NCBI GenBank assembly: GCA_035556135.1
Contig: DATMFO010000003.1
Location: 1,550,001-1,614,000, forward strand
From: ZC4RG30 sp035556135
GTDB lineage: Bacteria > Pseudomonadota > Gammaproteobacteria > Steroidobacterales > Steroidobacteraceae
Direction: 5' to 3'
Length of the DNA: 64,000 nucleotides
Each line of letters starts with the position of its first letter. Position 1 is the first letter of the stretch. Below are positions 44,096 to 53,392 of the stretch, piece by piece. A program made the translations under genes and the position numbers. The notes under the pieces were generated by a model. The model ran no database searches, had not been told where the DNA came from, and saw nothing but the letters and a program-made list of their open reading frames with translations.

Positions 44096-44682
44096 CAGTT
44101 GCCGAAGTCCACCCGCGGCGGGGCGCTTATCGCCGCCTCGTTCTCCACGGTGAAGTTGGGCTTCACGTCATGGCCGAACATCTTCGCGGTGAGGTTGGAC
44201 GGGAAGGAGCGCACGGTGCCGTTGTAGGCCTGCACCGCCTCGATGTACCGCTGGCGCGCCACGGTGATGCGGTTCTCCGTGCCCTCAAGCTGCGCCTGCA
44301 GGTCGAGGAAGTTCTGGTTGGACTTCAGGTCCGGGTAGTTTTCGGTGACGGCGAACAGGCTCTTGAGCGCCTGGGTGAGCTGCCCCTGCGCCTGCTGGAA
44401 CTGCTGCATGGCCGCCGGATCGTCGAGCAGCTCGGGCGTGAGCTGGAGGGAACTGGTCCTGGCGCGCGCCTCGGTGACGCCGATGAGCACGGCCTGCTCC
44501 TGCGCCGCAAAACCCTTCACCGTCTCTACCAGGTTGGGGATGAGGTCTGCGCGCCGCTGGTACTGGCTGACCACCTCCGACCAGGCGGCCTTCACCGCTT
44601 CATCCTGGGTCTGCAGGGTGTTGTAACCGCAACCGGACAGCAGCACGGCAATGCCCAGCAGGGCGAACTTCAGGACACGCAT
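44095..44682 (-). CDS. lemA: LemA family protein
   Basis: This 195-aa lipoprotein-like protein has a signal segment ending LLSGCGYN, then the LemA core: VKAAWSEVVSQYQRRADLIPNLVETVK, YPDLKSNQNFLDLQAQLEGTENRI, and YNGTVRSFPSN. A near-perfect ribosome-binding site AAGGAGGAG lies before ATG 44682. A 6-bp hairpin TGCGGA-CGCGC-TCCGCA (44716-44732) falls in its leader. The molecular function of LemA is unknown. Together with the two TPM genes it is a conserved bacterial set. Confidence 0.92.
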   Translation of the reverse strand: MRVLKFALLGIAVLLSGCGYNTLQTQDEAVKAAWSEVVSQYQRRADLIPNLVETVKGFAAQEQAVLIGVTEARARTSSLQLTPELLDDPAAMQQFQQAQGQLTQALKSLFAVTENYPDLKSNQNFLDLQAQLEGTENRITVARQRYIEAVQAYNGTVRSFPSNLTAKMFGHDVKPNFTVENEAAISAPPRVDFGN

Positions 44683-44926
44683 GGAAGGTCTCCTCCTTGT
44701 AGGGACACCGCGATGTGCGGACGCGCTCCGCATCCGGCAAGGGAATTGTTGCACGGACGCCTGCGCCTTGCAGGCCCACCCTATCCCGTAAGAGGTAGGC
44801 AATCCCCCCTCGCCGGAAGCGCCGCGTACCCACCGTCCGGGAAATGGGCAGCACACCGCCACGGGGCCAACATCTGTCCCACGAGCTGACAACTCATCGA
44901 CGACCCCGGCTTTCAAGGGAGTGAAC
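44683..44926. promoter_or_regulatory. Divergent intergenic region between lemA and the chimeric gene
   Basis: This 244-nt gap must hold both promoters. It contains a CCCTATCCC / GGTAGGCAATCCC imperfect pair near 44780-44805. No promoter hexamers stood out. It precedes the adaptor/LuxR chimera. Confidence 0.4.
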
Positions 44927-45367
44927 ATGGCCACCATCCGTCCGAACCCGATCTTTCCCCCCCGCGCCGCCGTGCTGACCCTGCTGGGCCTCACGGCTGG
45001 CGCACCTTTCCTGCTGAGTGCCTGCAGTCCCGACGCCGCACACGCTGCTGCAGCGCAGGCGCCGTCGGCTCCGCAGGTCAGCGTTGCCGAAGTCCTGGAA
45101 CGACAGATCACCAACTTCCAGGAACTCACCGGGCGCATCGAGGCGGTGGAGCGCGTGGAGCTGCGGCCAAGGGTGTCCGGCTACATCGAATCGGTGGCCT
45201 TCCGCGAAGGAGCGCAGGGACGCAGCAACAAGGAGATCGGGCGCCGGCTCGCCATCACCGAAGGCACGGCCAAGACGCATGTGAAAGCCATCCTGACCAA
45301 GCTGGACGCCATCAGCCGCACCGAGGCGGTGGCGGTGGCGCACAAGCGCGGGCTGATCCGCCTGTAG
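44927..45367 (+). CDS. Chimeric ORF: RND adaptor N-terminus fused to LuxR-type HTH C-terminus
   Basis: This 146-aa reading frame joins two unrelated protein ends. Residues 1-97 match the N-terminus of a periplasmic efflux adaptor of the RND family: signal and lipobox LLSAC (Cys33), then VSVAEVLERQITNFQELTGR and VELRPRVSGYIESVAFREGAQ split across them. From residue 98 the sequence GRSNKEIGRRLAITEGTAKT and HVKAILTKL is a NarL/LuxR-type DNA-binding domain ending AVAVAHKRGLI. The joint falls at about 45206-45220, near GCGCAG. The start has AAGGGAG six bases before ATG 44927. A lipoprotein signal attached to a DNA-binding domain makes no obvious sense, so it looks like a deletion product. Confidence 0.8.
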   Translation: MATIRPNPIFPPRAAVLTLLGLTAGAPFLLSACSPDAAHAAAAQAPSAPQVSVAEVLERQITNFQELTGRIEAVERVELRPRVSGYIESVAFREGAQGRSNKEIGRRLAITEGTAKTHVKAILTKLDAISRTEAVAVAHKRGLIRL

Positions 45368-45384
45368 CGCGCCATGTGGCGCGC
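45367..45384. terminator. GC-rich hairpin after the chimeric gene
   Basis: GCGCGCC (45367-45373) and GGCGCGC (45378-45384) form a perfect 7-bp stem with loop ATGT, starting in the stop codon of the chimera and lying before the end of the 66-aa gene. No T-run follows, so termination is uncertain. Confidence 0.35.
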
Positions 45385-45390
45385 CGGAGC

Positions 45391-45591
45391 TCAGTGCAGC
45401 GTGGCCCAGTTGAGGATGCGGATGTCCTCGGCAGGCATGTCCAGGTTGCGGGCCAGCAGCGCCCGCAGGTCGGCCGCTTCCCGTTGCGGACGCAGCACAC
45501 CACGCAGCTCCACCACGCCCCGGTATTCGTCGGGCGCGGCAGGCATCTCGGGTGCCTCGGTCATGAAATGCGCGTAGTACTTGCGGGACAT
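45391..45591 (-). CDS. Small conserved-looking protein, unknown function
   Basis: This 66-aa protein (MSRKYYAHFMTEAPEMPAAP at the N-terminus) is acidic, with a helical segment EAADLRALLARNLDMPAEDI and the ending RILNWATLH. It starts at ATG 45591 with GGAGGC about nine bases upstream. I recognise no domain. It converges on the chimeric gene. The 148 nt before it, shared with greB, contain AT-rich DNA. Confidence 0.55.
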   Translation of the reverse strand: MSRKYYAHFMTEAPEMPAAPDEYRGVVELRGVLRPQREAADLRALLARNLDMPAEDIRILNWATLH

Positions 45592-45739
45592 GGAAAATAG
45601 CCTCCATGGACAGGCTATTCCCCCGCCGTGCGCACCGCTGTGCGCGGCCGCACAGATCATCATCCTTTGCTGATATGCGTTTTTCCCTGATTGCCCGCGA
45701 CATTCCGCACGGCGGTGCAGTGTGCGGGGGTGCGCCGCG
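45592..45739. promoter_or_regulatory. Divergent promoter region between the 66-aa gene and greB
   Basis: A 148-nt gap with an AT-rich centre (45655-45695) and TTGCTG at 45667-45672, followed 17 nt later by ATTGCC. This could be a weak promoter for greB; nothing firm is visible for the minus-strand gene. Confidence 0.3.
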
Positions 45740-46243
<504 letters not shown>

Positions 46244-47668
46244 TCAGACCACGCGCACATTCTTGAACTGCCAGGGATCAGACAGATCGAGGTCTTCGGC
46301 GAACAGCCGCTCACGCTCGGCCAGCGGCGACCAGTCGGTGTATGCCCCGGTGACCGTGCCGAGGTAGGGACGGCACAGTTCCAGCATGCGCTTGTGGTCG
46401 AGCTCATCCGGCTCCATCAGGCCTCGGTGCGGGTTCTCGATGGCCCAGACGATGCCGGCCAGCACGGCCACGGTGACCTGCAGGCTGGTGGCGTTGTTGT
46501 AGGGCACCAGCTTGCGCGCCTCTTCGATGGAGAGCTGCGAGCCATACCAGTAGGCGTTCTTCTTGTGGCCCGCCAGCAGCACGCCCAGCTCGTCCATGCC
46601 CGAGGTGATCTCGTTCATCAGGATGCGCTTGCGCTCCTGGATGTTCCAGTTGCGGCCCGCCAGCTCGTGCACGGAGATCACGGCGGAGTCGCTGGGGTGG
46701 TAGGCGTAGTGCGAGGTCGGCCGGTAGACCACATCGCCGTGCTCCTTCACCGTGTAGTAGTCGGCGAAGGAAATGGCCTCGCTGTGCGTGATCAGGAAGC
46801 CGTGGATGGGCCCTGCCTTGGGCGTCCAGGTGCGCACGCGGGTGGCTGCGCCCGGCTGGTTGAGGTAGATCGCCGCGCCGCTGCCGAAATCGTGGCGCTT
46901 GGCGTCGCGCGGGAAATTGCGCTCATGCGAGCCCCAGCCCAGCTCCGCCGGCTGGCAACCCTCGGACACGAAGCCGTCCACCGACCAGGTGTTGACGAAC
47001 TCGCCCACTTCCTTCGGCCGGTCGGTGACCTGCGTGTCGCGCTCGGCGATGTGGATCACCTTGACGCCCAGCGCACGCGCCAGCGCGGCCCACTCCCCGC
47101 GGCTGGCGGGGTCGGGCTTGTCTGCCTCGACGCCGATGTCGCGCTTCAGGTTCAGCAGCGCTTCCTTCACGAAGTGCGAGACCAGCCCCGGGTTCGCGCC
47201 GTGCGTGATGACGGCGGTGGGGTGCTTCGCGGTGAGCTCGCTGCGCAGCGTCAGCGCATCCTCGCGCAGCGCGTAGTTGGTGCGGCGGCCCGGCGGCACG
47301 GTGGGATCGGTGTACCCGCCGGCCCAGGGCTCGATGCAGGTATCGATGTACATGGCCCCGCGTTCCCAGCAGTGCTTGATCAGCGCCACGCTGGAAACGT
47401 CGACGGAAAGATTGACGAGGAAATCGCCGCGCCCGAGCACGCCGTCGAGCACGCGCCGGTAGTTCTCGCGCACCAGCGGCTCGATGATGAAACGCACGCC
47501 CAGCTGTGCGGCCTCGGCCTTGCCGGATTCATCTGCCGTGACGATGACGATGCGCGAGGCGGGAATGCCGATGTGACGCAGGATGAGCGGCAGTACGCCC
47601 TGGCCAATGCTGCCGAAGCCCACCATCACGATGCGGCCGGGAAATTCCACGTGAACCTTGTCAGTCAT
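46244..47668 (-). CDS. hss: Homospermidine synthase
   Basis: This 474-aa NAD-dependent enzyme of the saccharopine dehydrogenase-like fold makes homospermidine from putrescine (or putrescine and spermidine). The Rossmann motif IVMVGFGSIGQGVLPLILRH, THGANPGLVSHFVKEAL, WSVDGFVSEGCQPAELGWG and NNATSLQVTVAVL match the family. It lies five genes from speA, which makes the putrescine precursor agmatine. Its stop is adjacent to the greB stop (zero-base convergent junction), so the transcripts must overlap. Confidence 0.9.
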   Translation of the reverse strand: MTDKVHVEFPGRIVMVGFGSIGQGVLPLILRHIGIPASRIVIVTADESGKAEAAQLGVRFIIEPLVRENYRRVLDGVLGRGDFLVNLSVDVSSVALIKHCWERGAMYIDTCIEPWAGGYTDPTVPPGRRTNYALREDALTLRSELTAKHPTAVITHGANPGLVSHFVKEALLNLKRDIGVEADKPDPASRGEWAALARALGVKVIHIAERDTQVTDRPKEVGEFVNTWSVDGFVSEGCQPAELGWGSHERNFPRDAKRHDFGSGAAIYLNQPGAATRVRTWTPKAGPIHGFLITHSEAISFADYYTVKEHGDVVYRPTSHYAYHPSDSAVISVHELAGRNWNIQERKRILMNEITSGMDELGVLLAGHKKNAYWYGSQLSIEEARKLVPYNNATSLQVTVAVLAGIVWAIENPHRGLMEPDELDHKRMLELCRPYLGTVTGAYTDWSPLAERERLFAEDLDLSDPWQFKNVRVV

Positions 47669-47683
47669 TTCGTTGTCTGTACC

Positions 47684-48355
47684 TCATTGTGTTTCAAGCT
47701 TGCGCCAGCCAGGCGCAAGGGTTTTCTCGAAGCCCGGCAGGGCTTCCACGCGCCGCAGCCAGCGGGCCAGCTGCGGGTAGTGCACTTCGGCGGGCAGGAA
47801 GCGGCTGGCCAGTTCCTGCGCACCGGGTTGCAATAAGGCCCGATGCAGCACGCGGATGCAAGGGTAGATCGCGATATCCGCCGCCGATGGTGCATCGCCC
47901 ACGATCCAGTCGCCCTTCGACAGCCGCGCCTCGATGGTGCGGGCCTCGCTGGCGACGGTATGCATGGCGCGCACCAGCGCCGCCTCGCTGAAGCGCGGCG
48001 ACGGCTTCACCAGCTCGCCCACCAGCCGCATCAGGTCGGCTTCGGTGTAGGCCTGGAACTCGTTGATCACGCGCATGATCACGCCGGCCTCCTCGGGGCT
48101 CTGCCCGAAAAGCGGCGGGGAGGGATATTTGAGGTCGAGGTAGTAGAGCACCGCCAGCGACTCGAACACCACGTAGTCGCCGTCGCGCAGCACAGGCAGG
48201 CGCCCGCGCGGGTTCATCGCCATCAGCTGCGGCGATTTGTGTTCCTGGAAATCGGTCTGCAGCAGGTGGCTGCGCCACTCCAGGCCCTTCAGCTGCAGGG
48301 CGAGCAGCACACGCCAGCAGAAGGGGCTGCCGCTGCCCCAGTAGATGTCGATCAC
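47684..48355 (-). CDS. Glutathione S-transferase family protein
   Basis: This 223-aa protein has the N-terminal thioredoxin fold with the active-site region WGSGSPFCWRVLLALQ, the cis-Pro motif NPRGRLPVLRDGDYVVFES and a C-terminal helical domain (APSAADIAIYPCIR). GTG 48355 was chosen because it starts the family N-terminus; an upstream ATG at 48418 would overlap the divergent sulfurtransferase gene. The Cys in SPFCW suggests a Cys-type GST. Substrate unknown. It lies 15 nt before hss. Confidence 0.82.
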   Translation of the reverse strand: MIDIYWGSGSPFCWRVLLALQLKGLEWRSHLLQTDFQEHKSPQLMAMNPRGRLPVLRDGDYVVFESLAVLYYLDLKYPSPPLFGQSPEEAGVIMRVINEFQAYTEADLMRLVGELVKPSPRFSEAALVRAMHTVASEARTIEARLSKGDWIVGDAPSAADIAIYPCIRVLHRALLQPGAQELASRFLPAEVHYPQLARWLRRVEALPGFEKTLAPGWRKLETQ

Positions 48356-48410
48356 CGCGGGATTGTAGCGGCGAATTGTGCCGGACGCCGCGTGACGCCA
48401 TGATGCGCGG

Positions 48411-49271
48411 ATGAGCACAACGCCCGTTCCGCCCCTGGTCCAGGCCGCAGGACTTGCCGCGCTGCTGGACTCACCGGGGATCCTCGTCGTTGATTGCCGC
48501 TTCGACCTCGCCGATGCGCAGCTGGGCCCGAAGGCTTACGCGCAGGGACATGTGCCCGGCGCAGTATTCGCGTCAATGGACCATGACCTGGCTGCACCGC
48601 GCACTGCCCGCACGGGCCGGCATCCCCTGCCCTCACCCGCCGCCTTCGCAAGGCTGCTGGGCAGCTGGGGATTCACGCCGGCATCACGGGTCATCGTGTA
48701 TGACCAGGGCAGCGGCGCCGGCGCTGCAAGGCTGTGGTGGATGCTGCGGGCGCGCGGTCATTCCGCAGTACAGGTACTCGACGGCGGATGGGCCGCCTGG
48801 CTGGCCCACGGCGGACCAGTGTCGGCGCGCGTGCCGGACATCACGCCCACGCAGGTGCAGGAGCGCGAATTCTCCGGTGTCTTCAGTGCCAGCGAGGCAG
48901 CCGATGCGGTGGCCGCGCGGCGCATCGTGCTGGTGGACGCACGGGCTCCCGAGAGGTTCAGCGGACAAAGCGAGACCATCGACCCGGTGGCCGGCCACGT
49001 GCCCGGCGCCCGCAACCATCCCTACACACGGAACCTCCGCGACGGACAGCACTGGCTCACCCCGGGAGAACTGCGGCAGCAGTGGGCGCCCCTGCTGGAA
49101 CAGGCAGCCAACCGGCCCATGGTGATGATGTGCGGATCAGGCGTCACCGCATGCCACAATCTGCTCGCGCTCGAGCTGGCCGGCCATTGCGGCGGGCAGC
49201 TGTATGCCGGCAGCTGGAGCGAGTGGATCACTGATCCGGCCAGGCCGGTCGCCACGGGAGAGGACCCTTGA
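48411..49271 (+). CDS. Thiosulfate/3-mercaptopyruvate sulfurtransferase
   Basis: This 286-aa protein has two rhodanese domains. The first is inactive (LVVDCRFDLADAQLGPKAYA). The second carries the catalytic loop MMCGSGVTACHN, where the first Cys is the sulfur acceptor; CGSGVTA is typical of thiosulfate and mercaptopyruvate sulfurtransferases. It is divergent from the GST gene with 55 nt between starts. The stop overlaps speA as TTGA. Confidence 0.88.
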   Translation: MSTTPVPPLVQAAGLAALLDSPGILVVDCRFDLADAQLGPKAYAQGHVPGAVFASMDHDLAAPRTARTGRHPLPSPAAFARLLGSWGFTPASRVIVYDQGSGAGAARLWWMLRARGHSAVQVLDGGWAAWLAHGGPVSARVPDITPTQVQEREFSGVFSASEAADAVAARRIVLVDARAPERFSGQSETIDPVAGHVPGARNHPYTRNLRDGQHWLTPGELRQQWAPLLEQAANRPMVMMCGSGVTACHNLLALELAGHCGGQLYAGSWSEWITDPARPVATGEDP

Positions 49272-51211
49272 ACGCGGACATGCGCGGACCATCGCCGGCA
49301 CCCAATGGCTGGAGCATCGAGGACTCGCTCGAGCTCTACCAGATTCCAGCCTGGGGCAAGGGCTACTTCTCCATCAACGCCGCGGGCAACCTGGTGGTGC
49401 GACCGGACACCACCGCAGAGCACGAAATCGACCTCAACGACGTGGTGAAGGGGCTGCAGGAGCGCGACCTGCGCGCGCCGCTGGTGCTGCGCTTCTCCGG
49501 CATCCTCAAGCATCGCCTGCAACGCCTGCACGACGCCTTCGCGCAGGCCATCGCGGAGAACGACTACCGCAACCGCTACGCGGCGGTGTTTCCCATCAAG
49601 GTGAACCAGCAGCGCCTGGTGGTGGAGGAGGTCTACCGCTACGGCAAGCCGCATGGCTTCGGGCTTGAGGTGGGCTCCAAGCCGGAGCTGCTGGCCGTGA
49701 TGGCCATGACGGAGGACTCCCCCGAGCGGCTCATCGTCTGCAATGGCTTCAAGGACTCCAGCTACATCGAGGCGGTGATCCTCGCCACCAGGCTGGGCCG
49801 CACCATCATCCCCGTGGTCGAGAATTATTCCGAACTCGACCTCATCCTCAGGCACGCCGCCGCCCACAACGTGCGGCCGCGCATCGGCGTGCGCGTGAAG
49901 CTGGCCAGCGAAGGTTCGGGACGCTGGCGCGACTCGGCGGGCGACCGCTCGAAGTTCGGGCTGTTCGTCACCGAAATCCTCGACCTGCTGAAGGTGCTGC
50001 GCGAGCGGGACATGCTCGACTGCCTGCAGCTGGTGCACTGCCATCCGGGCAGCCAGCTGCAGGACATCCGGCGCGTGAAGGACGCCATCAACGAGCTGGC
50101 ACAGGTGTATGCCGAACTGGTGCGCCTGGGCGCGGGCCTGATGTACATCGACGTTGGCGGCGGCCTGGGCGTGGATTACGACGGCAGCGGCACGAACTTC
50201 TCCTCGTCGATGAACTACACGCTGGTGGAGTACGCCAACGACGTGGTGTACCGCATCGCCAGCGTATGCAACGCGCACGGACTCCCGCATCCGATGATCG
50301 TCAGCGAATCCGGCCGCGCCATCGCCGCGCATCACAGCGTGCTCGTCTTCAACGTGGTGGGCCGCTCTGCACTGGACCGCTTCGCCATCGGCAAGGAAGA
50401 CCTGCAGCTGCCACAGGATGCACCGCGGCCCGTGCAGGACCTCGTGGAGGCCTGGCGCAGCGTCAGTCCGCGGCGGCTGGTGGAGTGCTACCACGACGCC
50501 GTGACGGCCCGCGAGGAAGTGCTCCAGATGTTCAAGCTCGGCCTGCTGTCGCTGGAATACCGCGGCCTGGCCGAGCGCCTGTACTGGGCCACCTGCACCA
50601 AGGTGCGCGATGGCGCGCGCCGCCTGGAGGAGATCCCCGAGGAACTCGCGGAGCTGGAAGGCATCCTGTCAGACACCTACTTCTGCAATTTCTCCGTGTT
50701 CCAGTCGCTGCCTGACAGCTGGGCCATCGACCAGCTGTTCCCCATCGTGCCGGTGCAGCGCCTGGGCGAGCAGCCGGTGCGCAAGGCCGTGCTGGCCGAC
50801 ATCACCTGCGACTCGGACGGCAAGATCGACCACTTCGTGAGCCTGCGCGACGTGAAACGCACGCTGGAGCTGCATCCGCTGCGCGAGGGCGAGGACTACC
50901 ACCTCGCCGCGTTCCTGGTCGGCGCCTACCAGGAAACCCTCGGCGACCTGCACAACCTCTTCGGCGACACGCACGTGGTGCACATCCGCGTGCACGACGA
51001 GGGCGGCTGGTGGATCGAGGAGATCGTCAAGGGCGACACCGCCAACAAGGTGCTCGAATACATGGAGTACGACGTGGCGGAGCTGTACCCGGCGCTGGCG
51101 CGCGACTGCGAACGTGCGGTGCGCGAGGGACGGATGACGGTGGCCGAGAGCCAGGCGCTCAAGCGCTTCTACGAGACCGAGCTCGACGGCTACGCGTACC
51201 TGGAGCCCTGA
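49268..51211 (+). CDS. speA: Biosynthetic arginine decarboxylase
   Basis: This 647-aa PLP enzyme converts arginine to agmatine for polyamine synthesis. The PLP lysine is in AAVFPIKVNQQ, followed by GLEVGSKPEL, the HCHPGSQL region, MYIDVGGGLGVDYDG (phosphate binding) and VGRSALDRF. The C-terminal fold has NFSVFQSLPDSWAIDQLFP. The start is TTG 49268 preceded by GAGAGGA; ATG 49280 is an alternative four codons on. It is translationally coupled to the sulfurtransferase gene. Confidence 0.95.
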   Translation: MNADMRGPSPAPNGWSIEDSLELYQIPAWGKGYFSINAAGNLVVRPDTTAEHEIDLNDVVKGLQERDLRAPLVLRFSGILKHRLQRLHDAFAQAIAENDYRNRYAAVFPIKVNQQRLVVEEVYRYGKPHGFGLEVGSKPELLAVMAMTEDSPERLIVCNGFKDSSYIEAVILATRLGRTIIPVVENYSELDLILRHAAAHNVRPRIGVRVKLASEGSGRWRDSAGDRSKFGLFVTEILDLLKVLRERDMLDCLQLVHCHPGSQLQDIRRVKDAINELAQVYAELVRLGAGLMYIDVGGGLGVDYDGSGTNFSSSMNYTLVEYANDVVYRIASVCNAHGLPHPMIVSESGRAIAAHHSVLVFNVVGRSALDRFAIGKEDLQLPQDAPRPVQDLVEAWRSVSPRRLVECYHDAVTAREEVLQMFKLGLLSLEYRGLAERLYWATCTKVRDGARRLEEIPEELAELEGILSDTYFCNFSVFQSLPDSWAIDQLFPIVPVQRLGEQPVRKAVLADITCDSDGKIDHFVSLRDVKRTLELHPLREGEDYHLAAFLVGAYQETLGDLHNLFGDTHVVHIRVHDEGGWWIEEIVKGDTANKVLEYMEYDVAELYPALARDCERAVREGRMTVAESQALKRFYETELDGYAYLEP

Positions 51212-51214
51212 GGC

Positions 51215-53302
51215 TCACCACATGTCGCGCAGGCGCCCCGTGGCGTCGATGGTCACCGGCTCCTCGGCGGAGGCCAGGCGCGAATCAGAGGCCCGCGCGC
51301 TGACAAAGGACGTCTGCTCGAAGCACTTGAGCACCTTCTCGGTGGCAAAGCGGCTGCGCCCGCCATAGACATGCGCATCGCCGCGCGGTGACTGCTGCGT
51401 GAGCGGGAATTTCAGCGGCTGCAGCAGCTGCAGCTCGTTGCGCGCCCTTGTCATGGCGACGTAAAGCAGCCGCCGCTCCTCGTCGATCTGCTCCGGCTTG
51501 CTGGCGAACTCGTTCGGGAAGCTGCCGTCGACCACGTTGAGCACGTACACCGTGTCCCACTCCATGCCCTTGGCGGAGTGCACGGTCGAAAGCACCAGGT
51601 ATTCCTCGTCGAGGCTGCCCTTGCCCGACAGGTCGCTGGTGGACTGGGGAGGATCGAGCGTGAGCTCGGTGAGGAACCGTTCGCGGCTGGGGAACTGCTG
51701 CGAGAGCTGGTCGAGCTGGTCCAGGTCGCCGATGCGGGTGTGGAAATGCTCGTAGATGCGTTCGAGGTGCGGCTGGTACCACTCGCGCACCTGCCGCACC
51801 TGGCCAGGCCACGGGCGTCCGGGTTCGGTGAGCTTTTCCATCAGCTCCGCCATGCGGCGGAAGTCGCGCTCCACCGCGGCCGGCACCTTGATGCCGCCCA
51901 GCGATTTCAGCGAGCCACCGGCCTCGGCCAGGGCATCCAGCGTCCAGCGCGCGTTCACCGGGCCCATGCCCGGCAGCAGCTGCAGCGCGCGGAAGGCGGC
52001 CAGGTCATTGCGCGGGTTGTCCGCCCAGCGCAGCACGGAAAGCATGTCTTTCACATGCGCGCCTTCGAGGAACTGCAGTCCGCCGTACTTCACGAACGGA
52101 ATGCGGCGACGCGCGAGTTCCACCTCGAGCAGGTCGCTGTGGCTGCCACTCCTGAACAGCACCGCCTGGCGCCTGAGGCCCACTCCGCCCTCGCGCCGCT
52201 GCAGCACCTGCTGCGCGACGTACTCGGCCTGCGACTCCAGGTCGTCCACGGTGACGAACAGCGGCGAGGTGCCGCCGGGCCGCGTGGCCAGCAGGTGCTT
52301 GCGGAACTGCCGCGGTGCATCCGCCATCAGCGCGTTGGCGGCATCGAGCACGGTCTGCGTGGAGCGGTAGTTCTGTCCCAGCGGGATCACCTCGGCCGCC
52401 GGCGTGAAGCGCTCCGGGAAGCCCAGGATGTTCTCCACGGTGGCGGCACGGAAGGCGTAGATGGCCTGCGCGTCGTCGCCCACCACGGTGAGGCCGGCGC
52501 CATCGGGCTTCATGGCCAGCACGATATCGGCCTGCAGCTTGTTGGTGTCCTGGTACTCATCGACCAGCACGTGGTCGAACTGGCTGCCCACATGGCGCGC
52601 CAGCTTCGGCTCGGACATCAGGATGCTCCAGTAGAGCAGCAGGTCGTCGTAGTCGAGCAGGCCCAGCTTCTGCTTGCGCTCGACATAGCCGCGGTACAGC
52701 TTCACCAGCTGCGGCTCCCACTGCGCACACCAGGGATATTGTTCGCGCAGGGTATCGGCGAGCGGGCGGCCGGTGTTCACGCGGTGCGAGTAGATGGCAA
52801 GGCAGGTGTCCTTGCGGGGAAAGCGCTGCGCGGATTCCGCCAGGCCCTGCTCGGTGCGGATGGCATCGAGCAGGTCCGCGGCATCGGCACGGTCGATCAC
52901 GGAGAAAGCCGGATCAAGTTTCAGCTGCGGGGCATAGTGGCGCAGCAGGCGGTTGCCCAGCGAATGGAAGGTGCCGGTCCAGGTGAGGCGCTGCGCGATG
53001 ACGCGCGACCGGCCGCCCAGTGTGTCGTCCAGCGACTGGCGCAGCACTTCCAGCGCGCGCCGCCGCATCTCCATCGCCGCGCGGCGGGTGAAGGTGAGCA
53101 GCATGATGCGATGGGGATCGACACCATTGACCACCAGGTGCGCCACGCGGTGCGCCAGCGTGCTGGTCTTGCCCGTGCCCGCGCCGGCCACCACCAGCAG
53201 GGGCCCGGCGCGCAGCGGGCCATCCGCAACCGGCTCGCCGAAACTGGCGGCCTTGCGCTGTGCGGTGTTGAGGGATTCCAGATGGGCGGGAACTGCAGAC
53301 AT
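51215..53302 (-). CDS. UvrD/Rep-type superfamily I DNA helicase
   Basis: This 695-aa helicase shows Walker A AGAGTGKTSTLAHRVAHL, motif Ia LLTFTRRAA, the Q motif, TGTFHSLG, VLVDEYQDTN (Walker B), VVGDDAQAIYAFRAA, GQNYRSTQ and VHSAKGMEWD, and the C-terminal MTRARNEL. It resembles UvrD/Rep and PcrA family members; the specific orthologue cannot be fixed. ATG 53302 gives the usual start. It is convergent with speA (3-nt gap) and divergent from the NUDIX gene (90 nt). Confidence 0.9.
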   Translation of the reverse strand: MSAVPAHLESLNTAQRKAASFGEPVADGPLRAGPLLVVAGAGTGKTSTLAHRVAHLVVNGVDPHRIMLLTFTRRAAMEMRRRALEVLRQSLDDTLGGRSRVIAQRLTWTGTFHSLGNRLLRHYAPQLKLDPAFSVIDRADAADLLDAIRTEQGLAESAQRFPRKDTCLAIYSHRVNTGRPLADTLREQYPWCAQWEPQLVKLYRGYVERKQKLGLLDYDDLLLYWSILMSEPKLARHVGSQFDHVLVDEYQDTNKLQADIVLAMKPDGAGLTVVGDDAQAIYAFRAATVENILGFPERFTPAAEVIPLGQNYRSTQTVLDAANALMADAPRQFRKHLLATRPGGTSPLFVTVDDLESQAEYVAQQVLQRREGGVGLRRQAVLFRSGSHSDLLEVELARRRIPFVKYGGLQFLEGAHVKDMLSVLRWADNPRNDLAAFRALQLLPGMGPVNARWTLDALAEAGGSLKSLGGIKVPAAVERDFRRMAELMEKLTEPGRPWPGQVRQVREWYQPHLERIYEHFHTRIGDLDQLDQLSQQFPSRERFLTELTLDPPQSTSDLSGKGSLDEEYLVLSTVHSAKGMEWDTVYVLNVVDGSFPNEFASKPEQIDEERRLLYVAMTRARNELQLLQPLKFPLTQQSPRGDAHVYGGRSRFATEKVLKCFEQTSFVSARASDSRLASAEEPVTIDATGRLRDMW

Positions 53303-53392
53303 AATCAGCCGCAACTATAGCCAATGCGGTTTCCCCGCGCTTTGCAGCGCCGTGCATATTGCGCACCTCGTCGCAACAACACAGGTTAATCC

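Noticed and set aside
44921..44926. GTG start two codons before the chimera ATG
   Set aside because: It overlaps the ribosome-binding element AAGGGAG that serves ATG 44927.
44927..45367. Chimera as a genuine membrane-anchored transcription factor
   Set aside because: The N-terminal half is an adaptor fragment truncated before its hairpin and barrel domains, and a lipobox followed by export would place the HTH outside the cytoplasm.
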